A stretch of 64,000 nt of DNA from JAAZMI01 sp050948785 (GTDB taxonomy: Bacteria; Bacillota; Dethiobacteria; DTU022; UBA8154), in NCBI GenBank assembly GCA_050948785.1, contig JBMNEM010000007.1, positions 55,980-119,979 of the forward strand, read 5' to 3'. Positions 44,598 through 52,632 of the stretch are shown here, piece after piece. The translations under genes and the position numbers were made by a program. The notes under the pieces were generated by a model. It was not told the DNA's origin. It did no database searches and saw nothing but the letters and a program-made list of their open reading frames with translations. Position 1 is the stretch's first letter, and each line of letters starts with the position of its first letter.

Positions 44598-45533
44598 ATG
44601 CACCCCGCAGCCATCGTTACTGAACAACTCGGCCGCCGCTTCGGCAACCTGCAGGCACTGGACAATCTGACTCTGCAGGTCCCCGCAGGGATGATTTTTG
44701 GCTTTCTCGGCCCGAACGGCGCGGGTAAGACAACAACGATCCGGCTTTTGCTGGGGCTTCTGGAGCCAACATCCGGCTCTGCCTCTGTCCTCGGCTGCAA
44801 TACCCAAACCCAGTCCGGACGCATACGGGAACAGGTGGGCGTTCTGCTCGAACATGACGGGCTTTACACACGCCTTTCCGCCTATGATAACCTGAACTAC
44901 TACGGTGAGATCTACCGGCTGCCGCCGGATGAACGCCGTCGCCGCATCCACCAGCTGCTCAAGCATCTGGAGCTGTGGGATTACCGCCACAAGCAGGCCG
45001 GCACATTTTCCAAGGGCATGAGACAAAAATTGGCCCTGGCCAGGGCCCTTCTGCATCAACCTGCTCTCCTCTTCCTGGATGAACCGACCTCCGGCCTGGA
45101 TGCTGTCAGCGCCGTTGCCTTGCGGGAGGATCTGCTCGAACTGACCCGCCAGGGAGGAGTCACCGTTTTCCTCACGACCCACAACCTGGCCGAAGCGGAA
45201 AAAATCTGTGACCGCGTGGCAGTCATCCACCGCGGCCGGCTGGTAACAGAGGGAAAGCCGGCAGAAATCGCCGCCCAAGTCAACCAGCCCCGCCTGGAAG
45301 TTATCGGCAGCGGCTTCACACCGGAAAGCATCACCGCCCTTAGACAGCTACCGCTGGTGGAGAATGTCATCCCGGCGGACAGGGGCCTGCACATTTACTT
45401 GAAAAAACAGGATAGCAATGCGGAGTTAATCCGCCTGCTGGTTCATCACGGCGCCCGGATCGAAGAAGTACGCCAAAACAGCGCCAACCTGGAAGAAGCC
45501 TTTGTTTCACTCGTAAAAAAGGAAAAAACCTGA
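44598..45533 (+). CDS. ABC transporter ATP-binding protein (ABC-2 export type)
   Basis: The nucleotide-binding subunit of a drug- or lipid-type ABC-2 exporter, 311 residues. Walker A GPNGAGKTTTIRLLLGLL near residue 38, signature TFSKGMRQKLALARALL near 138, Walker B LLFLDEPTSGLD and the H-loop LTTHNLAEAEKICD are all intact. After about residue 225 comes the usual C-terminal extension. GGAGGGG precedes the ATG. The permease gene follows 47 bases later. Confidence 0.93.
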   Translation: MHPAAIVTEQLGRRFGNLQALDNLTLQVPAGMIFGFLGPNGAGKTTTIRLLLGLLEPTSGSASVLGCNTQTQSGRIREQVGVLLEHDGLYTRLSAYDNLNYYGEIYRLPPDERRRRIHQLLKHLELWDYRHKQAGTFSKGMRQKLALARALLHQPALLFLDEPTSGLDAVSAVALREDLLELTRQGGVTVFLTTHNLAEAEKICDRVAVIHRGRLVTEGKPAEIAAQVNQPRLEVIGSGFTPESITALRQLPLVENVIPADRGLHIYLKKQDSNAELIRLLVHHGARIEEVRQNSANLEEAFVSLVKKEKT

Positions 45534-45580
45534 AAGAAATAATACTTAGGTTTTTTTGCCTGGAAAGGAATAGTATAACA

Positions 45581-46324
45581 ATGAAAGACGCCTGGATCGT
45601 GAGCAAAAAAGAACTGCAAGAGCTCCTCACCATCTTCCGGGAACAAAAAACTTCTTACTATCAAATAGCGATCTTCATCGGGATTTTTGGCATTTTCATG
45701 CCCTTAAGCCAGAAAGAAATGTGGATGACCAGCTTTGCACCGCTGGCCTTCATCATCTTTATCCCGGTCATGCTGGCCAACAGTGTGGTGGCTGACAGCT
45801 TCGCCGGCGAGCGCGAGCGCCACACACTGGAAACACTGCTGGCAACACGCCTTCCGGACCGGGCCATCCTGTTAGGCAAAATAATGGCTGCGCTGATCTA
45901 CGCCTGGCTCTTTGCCGTCCTAATCCTGGTCACCAGCCTGCTCACTTTAAACCTGGCCAAAGGCACCCCCGGACTTTTTATCTACAGCCCACTGCTCCTG
46001 CTGGTCAGCCTGGCAGGAGCAGCCCTGACCAGCCTTCTGGCAATCACCCTGGGAATCTCCGTATCGCTGCGCGCCCAAAGCGTGCGCGCCGCCGCCCAGG
46101 TATTGAACCTGCCCTTCATACTTTTCTTTCTTCTGCTTGGCTTCGGCCTGCCCGTGCTGATCAAAGCCCTGCCGGCCAACCTGCTCCAGGAAATGTCACA
46201 ATACCTGGTAATGATCGATCCTTTACTCCTGGCCGCGATCCCCCTGCTGCTGCTGGCCTTAGTGGACAGCATTCTTTTAGCCCTGGTCATGCGGCGTTTC
46301 CACCGGGGACGGTTGATTACATAA
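45581..46324 (+). CDS. ABC-2 family transporter permease
   Basis: A 247-residue membrane protein, partner of the ATPase just upstream. It has six hydrophobic segments (for example IAIFIGIFGIFMPL, LAFIIFIPVMLANSVVA, LIYAWLFAVLILVTSLL, LLLLVSLAGAALTSLLAI) and the family segment DSFAGERERHTLETLLATRL, a cytoplasmic coupling loop before the third segment. The N terminus DAWIVSKKELQELL is amphipathic. The substrate is not evident. Confidence 0.9.
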   Translation: MKDAWIVSKKELQELLTIFREQKTSYYQIAIFIGIFGIFMPLSQKEMWMTSFAPLAFIIFIPVMLANSVVADSFAGERERHTLETLLATRLPDRAILLGKIMAALIYAWLFAVLILVTSLLTLNLAKGTPGLFIYSPLLLLVSLAGAALTSLLAITLGISVSLRAQSVRAAAQVLNLPFILFFLLLGFGLPVLIKALPANLLQEMSQYLVMIDPLLLAAIPLLLLALVDSILLALVMRRFHRGRLIT

Positions 46325-46483
46325 TAATTAATCCGGTGCTGACAGCAAAAACTGTAATTTAGGAAGTAAATTTTGAAATTCTCCATCATTTTTCCTTTAT
46401 TCCAGCCCGGGACAGGGGTGGCGACATTTTGATCTGTCATGATAATTTCTTTCCAGTAAGTAAAGGTTCTGGGAAGGGATAAT

Positions 46484-46981
46484 TCACTTCGCCAGTTCCT
46501 TATTTAATGCAGATTTTTTAAGGTTTTTCAACTTTATTAACGATACTAGATTATCCAGATTATTATAGGATAACTGGACATAATAGTAATTTATATATTC
46601 AGCTACACCAAAAACAAAGATAAATGATGCCAGGGAAATTTTCACCAAAGTCAATTGCCAGCCTCCCAGGCAAGAGCAAATCACTATTAACGGAAAAAGT
46701 ACAATTAGTAAAAGATCAAATTTTCTCAAGGCCTTATACACCCGTACAAACCGATTGGCATTAACCTGCTTCTTGTTTAGTCGCCGGAGACAATAAAACC
46801 AGTAGTAACTTCCTTGCATCAATATGAAAATTAAAATTGAGAACGGATAGATAATAATAAAATCTATATCCAGATGCAGATGTCGTTTTAATTGAAACAG
46901 GACAAAAATAAAGACAATAGACGCCGCAAACTCTCCGATACAGTGACTATACAAACGTTTTTTCACCTTTTTGCGAAGCAT
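46484..46981 (-). CDS. four-helix membrane protein of unknown function
   Basis: A 165-residue protein with four predicted membrane helices: FAASIVFIFVLFQL, FIIIYPFSILIFILM, LLLIVLFPLIVICSCLG and ISLASFIFVFGVAEYINYYY. The motif VAEYINYYYVQLSYNN after the last helix is shared by a group of small Firmicutes membrane proteins without assigned role. ATG at 46981 with AAGGG ten bases upstream is preferred; a GTG at 47038 opens a longer frame without a site. No operon partner is evident. Confidence 0.65.
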   Translation of the reverse strand: MLRKKVKKRLYSHCIGEFAASIVFIFVLFQLKRHLHLDIDFIIIYPFSILIFILMQGSYYWFYCLRRLNKKQVNANRFVRVYKALRKFDLLLIVLFPLIVICSCLGGWQLTLVKISLASFIFVFGVAEYINYYYVQLSYNNLDNLVSLIKLKNLKKSALNKELAK

Positions 46982-47038
46982 AGCACCAACACCCTTTGCT
47001 CTATCAATAAAAAAAGGAAGACCCTTTAAATTCCCCAC

Positions 47039-47343
47039 CTATTAAGCCAGCCAGGCAGACATGGCCCGGGATTAAATCCTAAACAAATTTTAGAAATATA
47101 AGGCATAATTACCCCCCCTTTCTATAGTTTCTTAATTATATCATAACCAGCGGTTGGCCTTAAATCTAAGCAAACATCAAGTTTGACCCGCTCTCCGCTG
47201 ATATAACGCCGGGGCTTTCCCTCCCTGTCCAGCTCGGGCTCCACCCAAAACAACGAACCTTTTTTCTCCAATCGCCGTCTATTTAATAGTTAAAAAAAGT
47301 TGAAAAAGGAAAAAGCATAAAACAAAGAGGGGGCAGACAGTCA
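47039..47343. other. 305-base intergenic region, one doubtful small ORF
   Basis: Apart from the frame at 47122-47271 I see only the purine-rich ribosome binding region of the serpin gene (AGAGGGGG at about 47325). Confidence 0.5.
47122..47271 (-). CDS. possible 49-aa ORF or gene remnant
   Basis: From TTG at 47271 the frame reads LEKKGSLFWVEPELDREG, then KPRRYISGERVKLDV, ending GYDIIKKL. The composition looks protein-like, with an alternating charge pattern, but no ribosome binding site precedes it and no family is recognised. It could be the tail of a decayed gene. Confidence 0.25.
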   Translation of the reverse strand: MEKKGSLFWVEPELDREGKPRRYISGERVKLDVCLDLRPTAGYDIIKKL

Positions 47344-48609
47344 ATGGACAAGCGAATTATTGCTGTTTTTATGTTGGTTTTTATGGTTTGCAGTTTGGGT
47401 TTGGTCGGGTGCCGTGAGCCTGCAGCGGACAGCGGTCAGAAGATTCCCCGGCCGGCGGAGGAAGTGCTGGAGTCTTTTGACCCTGTTCTGGCCGGGGCAA
47501 CCAGTGGGTTCGGGATGAAGCTTCTGGAAAAGCTCTGTGCGGAGGAGGAAAATGTCTTTATCTCACCGGTGAGCATCGCCACCGCGCTGGCCATGACCTA
47601 TAACGGGGCGCGTGGAGAAACCAAGGAAAAGATGGCCGCCGTTTTAGGGGTGGAGGGTGCCGAGCTGGAAAGGCTGAATGACAACAACCTGGCCCAGCTT
47701 TACCTGCTGCAGGAAGCGGATCCGTCTGTCAAGCTGCAGATCGCCAACTCCCTTTGGGGACGTGACGGGATAGAATTTGATGCAGAGTTTGTCGACCGCA
47801 ACGAAAAATATTACAATGCGCTGCTGCGCGAGCTGGACTTTGATTCTCCTGCAGCGGCCGAGACAATCAACAGCTGGGTTAAAGAGTGTACCGGGGGACT
47901 GATTGAAGAGATCATCGAGCCACCGATTGACCCCCTGACCATTCTCTTTTTAATCAACGCCATTTATTTTCAGGGGGACTGGAGTGAGCCTTTCGACCCG
48001 GAAAACACCCGGGAGGATACTTTTTACCTGCCGGCAGGCGGGACAAAAAGCATACCACTGATGCACCGCAGCGGTGAATTTGACTATTATGAAAACAATG
48101 ATTTTCAGGCCGTGCGCATCCCTTATGGGGAAAAAGAAAGGCTGGCCATGTATGTTTTTCTTCCGCCGCAAGAATCCGGCCTGCAGGAATTTTTAGGGCA
48201 ATGGAGTGCCGAAGGGTGGAAGGAGCAGCGGGAGCAATTCCAGCAGGCGGAGGGCGATCTTTATCTCCCCCGCTTTACCATGGAATATGAAAAAACTTTA
48301 AATGACGTTCTCAAAGCCCTGGGGATGGAAGTAGCCTTTGACCAGGCGCAGGCCGATTTTTTTGATATGGTGACCTGGGAAGGTGCGCCGCGCCTCTATA
48401 TCAGTGAAGTAAAGCACAAAGCTTTCATTGAGGTCCAAGAAAAAGGGACTGAAGCCGCCGGGGCAACTTCGGTGGAAGTACGGGTGGAAAGTGCTCCTGC
48501 CTTCTGGTTTACCATGAAAGTGGATCATCCCTTCTTCTTCCTTATTGAAGACGAGGAAACCGATGCGCTTCTTTTCATGGGGGCCGTATCCTCGCCGGAG
48601 CTCCAATAA
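47344..48609 (+). CDS. serpin, lipoprotein-anchored protease inhibitor
   Basis: A 421-residue bacterial serpin with a lipoprotein signal peptide (MLVFMVCSLGLVGC, cysteine near residue 26), so it is probably tethered outside the membrane. Serpin signatures are ENVFISPVSIATALAMTYNG, the shutter-region INAIYFQGDWSEPFDP, and the C-terminal VDHPFFFLIEDEETDALLFMG. The reactive loop hinge is EKGTEAAGATS, with small residues required for loop insertion, so it should be inhibitory. Counting from the hinge Gly as P15 puts Glu at P1 and Ser at P1' (VRVE-SAP), which suggests an acidic-specific target; that assignment is inference. ATG follows AGAGGGGG by about ten bases. Confidence 0.92.
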   Translation: MDKRIIAVFMLVFMVCSLGLVGCREPAADSGQKIPRPAEEVLESFDPVLAGATSGFGMKLLEKLCAEEENVFISPVSIATALAMTYNGARGETKEKMAAVLGVEGAELERLNDNNLAQLYLLQEADPSVKLQIANSLWGRDGIEFDAEFVDRNEKYYNALLRELDFDSPAAAETINSWVKECTGGLIEEIIEPPIDPLTILFLINAIYFQGDWSEPFDPENTREDTFYLPAGGTKSIPLMHRSGEFDYYENNDFQAVRIPYGEKERLAMYVFLPPQESGLQEFLGQWSAEGWKEQREQFQQAEGDLYLPRFTMEYEKTLNDVLKALGMEVAFDQAQADFFDMVTWEGAPRLYISEVKHKAFIEVQEKGTEAAGATSVEVRVESAPAFWFTMKVDHPFFFLIEDEETDALLFMGAVSSPELQ

Positions 48610-48642
48610 TACTCCCATTCAAACCAAACATTCAAATGTAAA

Positions 48643-48687
48643 ACACCCCTTACCGGCTCTTACTCGGCAAGGGGTGTGCTGTTTTTT
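48643..48687 (+). terminator. terminator shared by convergent serpin and propeller genes
   Basis: Arms ACACCCCTT (48643-48651) and AAGGGGTGT (48669-48677), followed by GCTGTTTTTT on the plus strand. It ends the serpin transcript and overlaps the last codons of the convergent gene. Confidence 0.8.
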
Positions 48688-50686
48688 AAAAACCGGTCAA
48701 TTCTTCCTTAGCGGGATTGTAGATGTAGCCCAATATCTGCCCGCTGCTGGTCAGATTCAGGACCAGTTCGCTTTCATCCCAGAACCCGGAATGCACGGTT
48801 TCCAGGGCAGTGTCGCGGAACAAAGCGTTTAAGTGCACCTTTTTGCTGTCCCGGGTATTGTAAACAACAAGATAACTCTTGTAAGCAGGATCATCGTCGG
48901 AATACAGATCCACGGCCACGTATTCACCTTGGGCATCCATGATGAGATTGGACACGCCGATATTGCTTTTGCCGGCAACGGTGTCAATCTCGTCAAGGAG
49001 CTGAAATTGCCCGGTAGACACATTGTAGCTGAGGATCTTTACGGATGCCTTCTGCCCTAGCGCCTGGTCCTGTAAAACCTGTATAGTAAAAATCAATGTC
49101 GTAGTTTCTTCATGATACGCCAGCGAGGCAAGGCGGTATTTCCCCGCAGGCAGATATTTTGCGGGAAGATCGCCGGCCTGAAATAAAACAGTTTCCTTTT
49201 CCCCCCGCCCCCGGCGCAGCACAACCGCTTGACCATCCCGGGAAAAGACATCTGTGCTGCTGAGATTTTCAATCCTTTCAATAGCATAGCCGTTATCGCT
49301 GGGAGCGAGATAGTAACGGCACTTTTTGATATAATAATCCGGCTGGGCGGTATAGGCCAGCTGGATTTCTGCCTCTACATAATCTTGCCCGTTTTCTTTC
49401 CCGGCAGCGCCAATCCGGTAGCCGACAAAGTGCGGGTTGGAGATGGTAAAAATCGGCGGCGGGTTTTTCATCAGCCTGTTGGCAAAATCGTCGTCCCTCA
49501 GCACCAAAGCCTGGGCATATCTTTTGACCGTATCCGCGGCGGTCAACTTCCCAGTGGAAAAATCAATGCGCATCAGACGTGCCGCTCCTTCCAGGTTGCG
49601 ATTTTTAACTACATAGAGACTTTGGGCATCACTGCTCCAGACCGGATCATAGTAATCGTAGATGCCTGAAAACTCCAGAGCTTGAGGCACGTTGCCCACC
49701 TCCCCCAACCCCTCCAACCATTCTTTTTCATCGATATAGCGGTACAGGTAATTGGTTGTGACTCTTTTTTTGCTGGCCAGATTTACATCGGCAATCCAGA
49801 CGTTGCTGACGGATTCCACGACAGTTGCGTTTGCAGCGATTTCCCGGGAGGCCTGCTCCAGTTTGACGTAAGCAACATAATTCCCGTCCGGTGATACAGA
49901 CGGAAACCTCCCGGTGTCAATCACCTGCTCGGAGCCATCCTTAAGATCCTTATAGATTATTTGGTTGTCTTTCTCCAGGACAAGCGCGGCCGTGCCGTGG
50001 ACATAAGAGGGGTAGGATCCGTCGGCCAATTTGGAGCTTATCTGCCGGCTTTGCAGGTCAATTTCATAGATGCCCGATTCTTTGACTGTAAAACCATGGG
50101 TCTGGCGCGGCTCGATAATTTTTTTGACAAAGACAAACCGCTTGCTGTCAGGGGACCAGGACGGCTCTTCATAAAATGTGCATCTATCATCACCTTTCAA
50201 CAGTTCCTGAACTTTACCGTTGGCCAAATCATAAATCTTGAGGTTGCCGCCGGCTGCCAGTACCAGCTGCCTCCCGTCAGGGGATACTCTGACAAAGCCG
50301 GCCTGCTCATAAATTTTGTGAAAGCCCTGCCGATCGTAGGCAAACAGCCCTTTACCGGCAATCGGGAAATAAATGGTCCCATTATGCTCTGCCACACCCA
50401 AATCTACACTGCCAATCTCCACAAAGGAGATCTGGTTGGAGATTTTGAGGGCCGCGGCATTGACCTTTTCATGCAAATTATCCGGCATAATCATATAAAC
50501 AAGCAACACCAAACAGGCGACAGCGGCAACGGCTGCAGCGGCGAAGGCCGCCGTCCGCCACCCCGGTCTCCGCCGGCGGATATTTTTTGTTCCGAAAGAC
50601 CGCCGCAACTCCCGCCGCAGGTCTTCATTGACCGGCAGTTGGTGTTTTAACTCTTCAAATTGCTTGGTAAGCAGCTTTTCATCCAT
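48686..50686 (-). CDS. membrane-anchored TolB-type beta-propeller protein, putative anti-sigma factor
   Basis: A 666-residue protein in three parts. Residues 1-45 are cytoplasmic and helical (LLTKQFEELKHQLPVNEDL, RRELRRSFG). One transmembrane helix follows at about 46-68 (AAFAAAAVAAVACLVLLVYMI). The large outer part holds WD40/TolB-like blades with the recurring pattern VSPDGRQLVL, WSPDSKRFVFVK, VSPDGNYVAYVK and WSSDAQSLYVVK. Its gene starts three bases after the ECF sigma gene, the standard place for an anti-sigma factor; a propeller as sensor domain is known in some Firmicutes ECF systems. The anti-sigma role is inferred from position and topology. Confidence 0.8.
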   Translation of the reverse strand: MDEKLLTKQFEELKHQLPVNEDLRRELRRSFGTKNIRRRRPGWRTAAFAAAAVAAVACLVLLVYMIMPDNLHEKVNAAALKISNQISFVEIGSVDLGVAEHNGTIYFPIAGKGLFAYDRQGFHKIYEQAGFVRVSPDGRQLVLAAGGNLKIYDLANGKVQELLKGDDRCTFYEEPSWSPDSKRFVFVKKIIEPRQTHGFTVKESGIYEIDLQSRQISSKLADGSYPSYVHGTAALVLEKDNQIIYKDLKDGSEQVIDTGRFPSVSPDGNYVAYVKLEQASREIAANATVVESVSNVWIADVNLASKKRVTTNYLYRYIDEKEWLEGLGEVGNVPQALEFSGIYDYYDPVWSSDAQSLYVVKNRNLEGAARLMRIDFSTGKLTAADTVKRYAQALVLRDDDFANRLMKNPPPIFTISNPHFVGYRIGAAGKENGQDYVEAEIQLAYTAQPDYYIKKCRYYLAPSDNGYAIERIENLSSTDVFSRDGQAVVLRRGRGEKETVLFQAGDLPAKYLPAGKYRLASLAYHEETTTLIFTIQVLQDQALGQKASVKILSYNVSTGQFQLLDEIDTVAGKSNIGVSNLIMDAQGEYVAVDLYSDDDPAYKSYLVVYNTRDSKKVHLNALFRDTALETVHSGFWDESELVLNLTSSGQILGYIYNPAKEELTGF

Positions 50687-50689
50687 AAA

Positions 50690-51181
50690 TTATCCCTCCA
50701 AACATCTTTGCATTAATTCCCCCAGTTTTTGAATGATACGCCAGGATTTCATTTTAATCGCGCCCACAGACTTCCCCAGCAGAGTTCCAATTTCCCTGTG
50801 TTTTAGCTCCGCAAAATATTTGAGATTTATAATTTCCAGCTCATCCCTGGATAAGCTTTGCAATGATTTTTTTAGGCAGTGCAGCTCCTCTTTTCGGATA
50901 AAAAGCTCTTCAAAAGAAGATGCATAGGCATACCTATCCAAATTCTCGTCTCCAGCCAAAACTTCTTTTTTTCGGCGATAATGATCGCTGACCGTATTGC
51001 GGGCGATAGCCATTAGCCAGGCTCGAGGAGAACCCTGCAGGGTATGAAACTTTTCAAAGGCCTTGCGGAATATTTCACTCACCAAGTCATCTGTATCCCA
51101 CTGATTGCCAGTCTTAAAATAAACATACCGGTAAACGTGAGTAAAATTTTGGTCGTATAAGCTGAAAAAATCATTCTGCAT
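50690..51181 (-). CDS. ECF RNA polymerase sigma factor
   Basis: A 163-residue sigma-70 family protein. Region 2 spans FSLYDQNFTHVYRYVYFK, with DTDDLVSEIFRKAFEKFHTL and SPRAWLMAIARNTVSDHYRR; region 4 is LQSLSRDELEIINLKYF and HREIGTLLGKSVGAIKMKSWR, a helix-turn-helix. The ATG is preceded by GGAGG-like bases on the minus strand. It is paired with the propeller protein downstream and would direct a small stress or envelope regulon, probably including its own promoter, which I could not identify. Confidence 0.93.
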   Translation of the reverse strand: MQNDFFSLYDQNFTHVYRYVYFKTGNQWDTDDLVSEIFRKAFEKFHTLQGSPRAWLMAIARNTVSDHYRRKKEVLAGDENLDRYAYASSFEELFIRKEELHCLKKSLQSLSRDELEIINLKYFAELKHREIGTLLGKSVGAIKMKSWRIIQKLGELMQRCLEG

Positions 51182-51514
51182 AAGCGCGCCTCCTACCTAT
51201 ATAGACGGCAATCAGAAGAAAAGGTAACAAAAAACAGCTTGAAAAAAATAAAGGAGAGAAATAATCCCCCCCCATACAACACCACTCCCGGGTCTTTTTG
51301 GAAATAGTGCTTGCTTTTTATTTGCTTAGAACATATAATTAAAATAACTTACGAATAAGTGTTCGACATTGGAAGCAACCATTACTTCAACTCTTAGGAG
51401 TTAGGTGCAAAATCAATGTATTTTAAGAGCTCGGGAAAATTATTGAAATTGCTAACGAAAAAGCAACTTATAAAGATAAGGTAAAGGAATTTTTAAGATT
51501 AATAGGAGGATGAC
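51182..51514. other. 333-base region holding the methyltransferase promoter and a possible gene relic
   Basis: The promoter lies at 51311-51339. From 51427 to 51513 one frame reads ELGKIIEIANEKATYKDK, then VKEFLRLIGG and a stop overlapping the methyltransferase start region. It follows a stop codon directly and has no start, so it may be the C-terminal remnant of a lost partner gene. Confidence 0.45.
51311..51339 (+). promoter_or_regulatory. SigA promoter of the DNA methyltransferase gene
   Basis: TTGCTT (51311-51316), a 17-base spacer and perfect TATAAT (51334-51339). The ATG is 175 bases downstream, leaving room for a lost gene or a long leader. Confidence 0.6.
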
Positions 51515-52429
51515 ATGCGTACTGCAGATTCTAAAAGAAGCGGAACCAGGACAAGTTCTTTTGGTACACCTGGAAGAATTAATCATGATTCGTCGGATTT
51601 TTATAACAGCAACCTGTACAAAGGGCAAAAAAAGTCTAAAAAGAGTATTAAATATCTAGAAAATAAAATCAACCCGGAAAACCTTAATCAGATCTATTGC
51701 AAGACGAGTGAGCTGATGGAGGAGATACCTGATTACAGTATACACTTAATGGTTACTTCACCGCCATATAATGCCAATAAAGAATATGATGCGGATTTAT
51801 CCCTGGAAGAATATCGTGCCTTGCTAAAAAGAGTATTTCAAGAAACGTATAAAAAATTGGTTACCGGCGGGAGGGCCTGTATTAATATTGCTAATTTGGG
51901 TCGAAAGCCTTACATTCCTTTACATGCCTATATCATCGAAGATATGCTGGACATTGGTTTCCTGATGCGCGGAGAAATAATTTGGAATAAAGCTTCCAGT
52001 GCCAGTCCCTCTACTGCCTGGGGAAGTTGGTTGTCAGCTTCCAATCCGGTGTTAAGGGATGTTCATGAATACATCTTGGTTTTTTCCAAGGAGTCCTTTT
52101 CTAGAAAGCGCGGTAATAAGGAAAACTCACTGCGAAAAGAAGATTTTTTGGAATGGACAAAGAGTGTCTGGACCTTCCCTGCTGTGAGCGCCAAATCTAT
52201 TGGACATCCGGCACCGTTTCCGGAGGAGCTGCCACACCGCTTGATTCAATTATATACATTTAAGGAAGAGGTTGTCCTGGACCCATTTTGTGGAAGCGGG
52301 ACTACTTGTATCGCCGCACTCAGAAATGGCAGGCATTATCTTGGGTATGAAATAAATCCGGATTATGTGGCCTTGGCTCATAGGCGTATTCGGGAAAATA
52401 TCGGGCAGCTGAGTTTAATAGAAGGTTAG
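51515..52429 (+). CDS. site-specific DNA methyltransferase, beta class (TSPPY; N4-cytosine or N6-adenine)
   Basis: A 304-residue type II-style methyltransferase. The catalytic motif is MVTSPPYNANKEYD near residue 81 and the AdoMet site VLDPFCGSGTTCIAAL near 258, after the target-recognition region; this order (IV before I) defines the beta class. SPPY is more usual for N4-cytosine enzymes but also occurs in N6-adenine ones. The N-terminal 60 residues are basic and unlike the core. ATG follows AGGAGG. No restriction endonuclease is recognised next to it; only a short relic precedes it, so it may be an orphan. Confidence 0.9.
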   Translation: MRTADSKRSGTRTSSFGTPGRINHDSSDFYNSNLYKGQKKSKKSIKYLENKINPENLNQIYCKTSELMEEIPDYSIHLMVTSPPYNANKEYDADLSLEEYRALLKRVFQETYKKLVTGGRACINIANLGRKPYIPLHAYIIEDMLDIGFLMRGEIIWNKASSASPSTAWGSWLSASNPVLRDVHEYILVFSKESFSRKRGNKENSLRKEDFLEWTKSVWTFPAVSAKSIGHPAPFPEELPHRLIQLYTFKEEVVLDPFCGSGTTCIAALRNGRHYLGYEINPDYVALAHRRIRENIGQLSLIEG

Positions 52430-52444
52430 TAACATCCGATACAG

Positions 52445-52469
52445 AAAGAGCCCGCTAGCGGGCTCTTTT
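52445..52469 (+). terminator. terminator of the methyltransferase gene
   Basis: AAAGAGCCCG-CTAG-CGGGCTCTTT, a 10-bp GC-rich stem followed by TTA and T-rich sequence, 16 bases past the stop codon. Its left arm also contains the stop codon of the small gene on the other strand. Confidence 0.85.
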
Positions 52470-52589
52470 ATCTTTATCCTTCAGGCGGCGATAAGCGCTC
52501 CAGATGCTGCCGATGATCCAGGCCAAAACCAGGATAATCCCGTAGGGGCTGGCGATAAAGTCAGCAATATTTTTCAATCTTTTCGGCAT
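52455..52589 (-). CDS. small membrane protein, 44 aa
   Basis: It reads MPKRLKNIADFIASPYG, then a hydrophobic helix IILVLAWIIGSIWSAY and a basic tail RRLKDKDKRAR. This is a single-pass topology with a strongly positive C terminus. GGGAG lies nine bases before the ATG. It follows the MBL-fold gene by 43 bases on the same strand and ends inside the terminator stem. The family is not recognised. Confidence 0.55.
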   Translation of the reverse strand: MPKRLKNIADFIASPYGIILVLAWIIGSIWSAYRRLKDKDKRAR

Positions 52590-52632
52590 TTACATCCGCT
52601 CCCGGGTTTTCCTGGAAATAATCATGCGAGCG

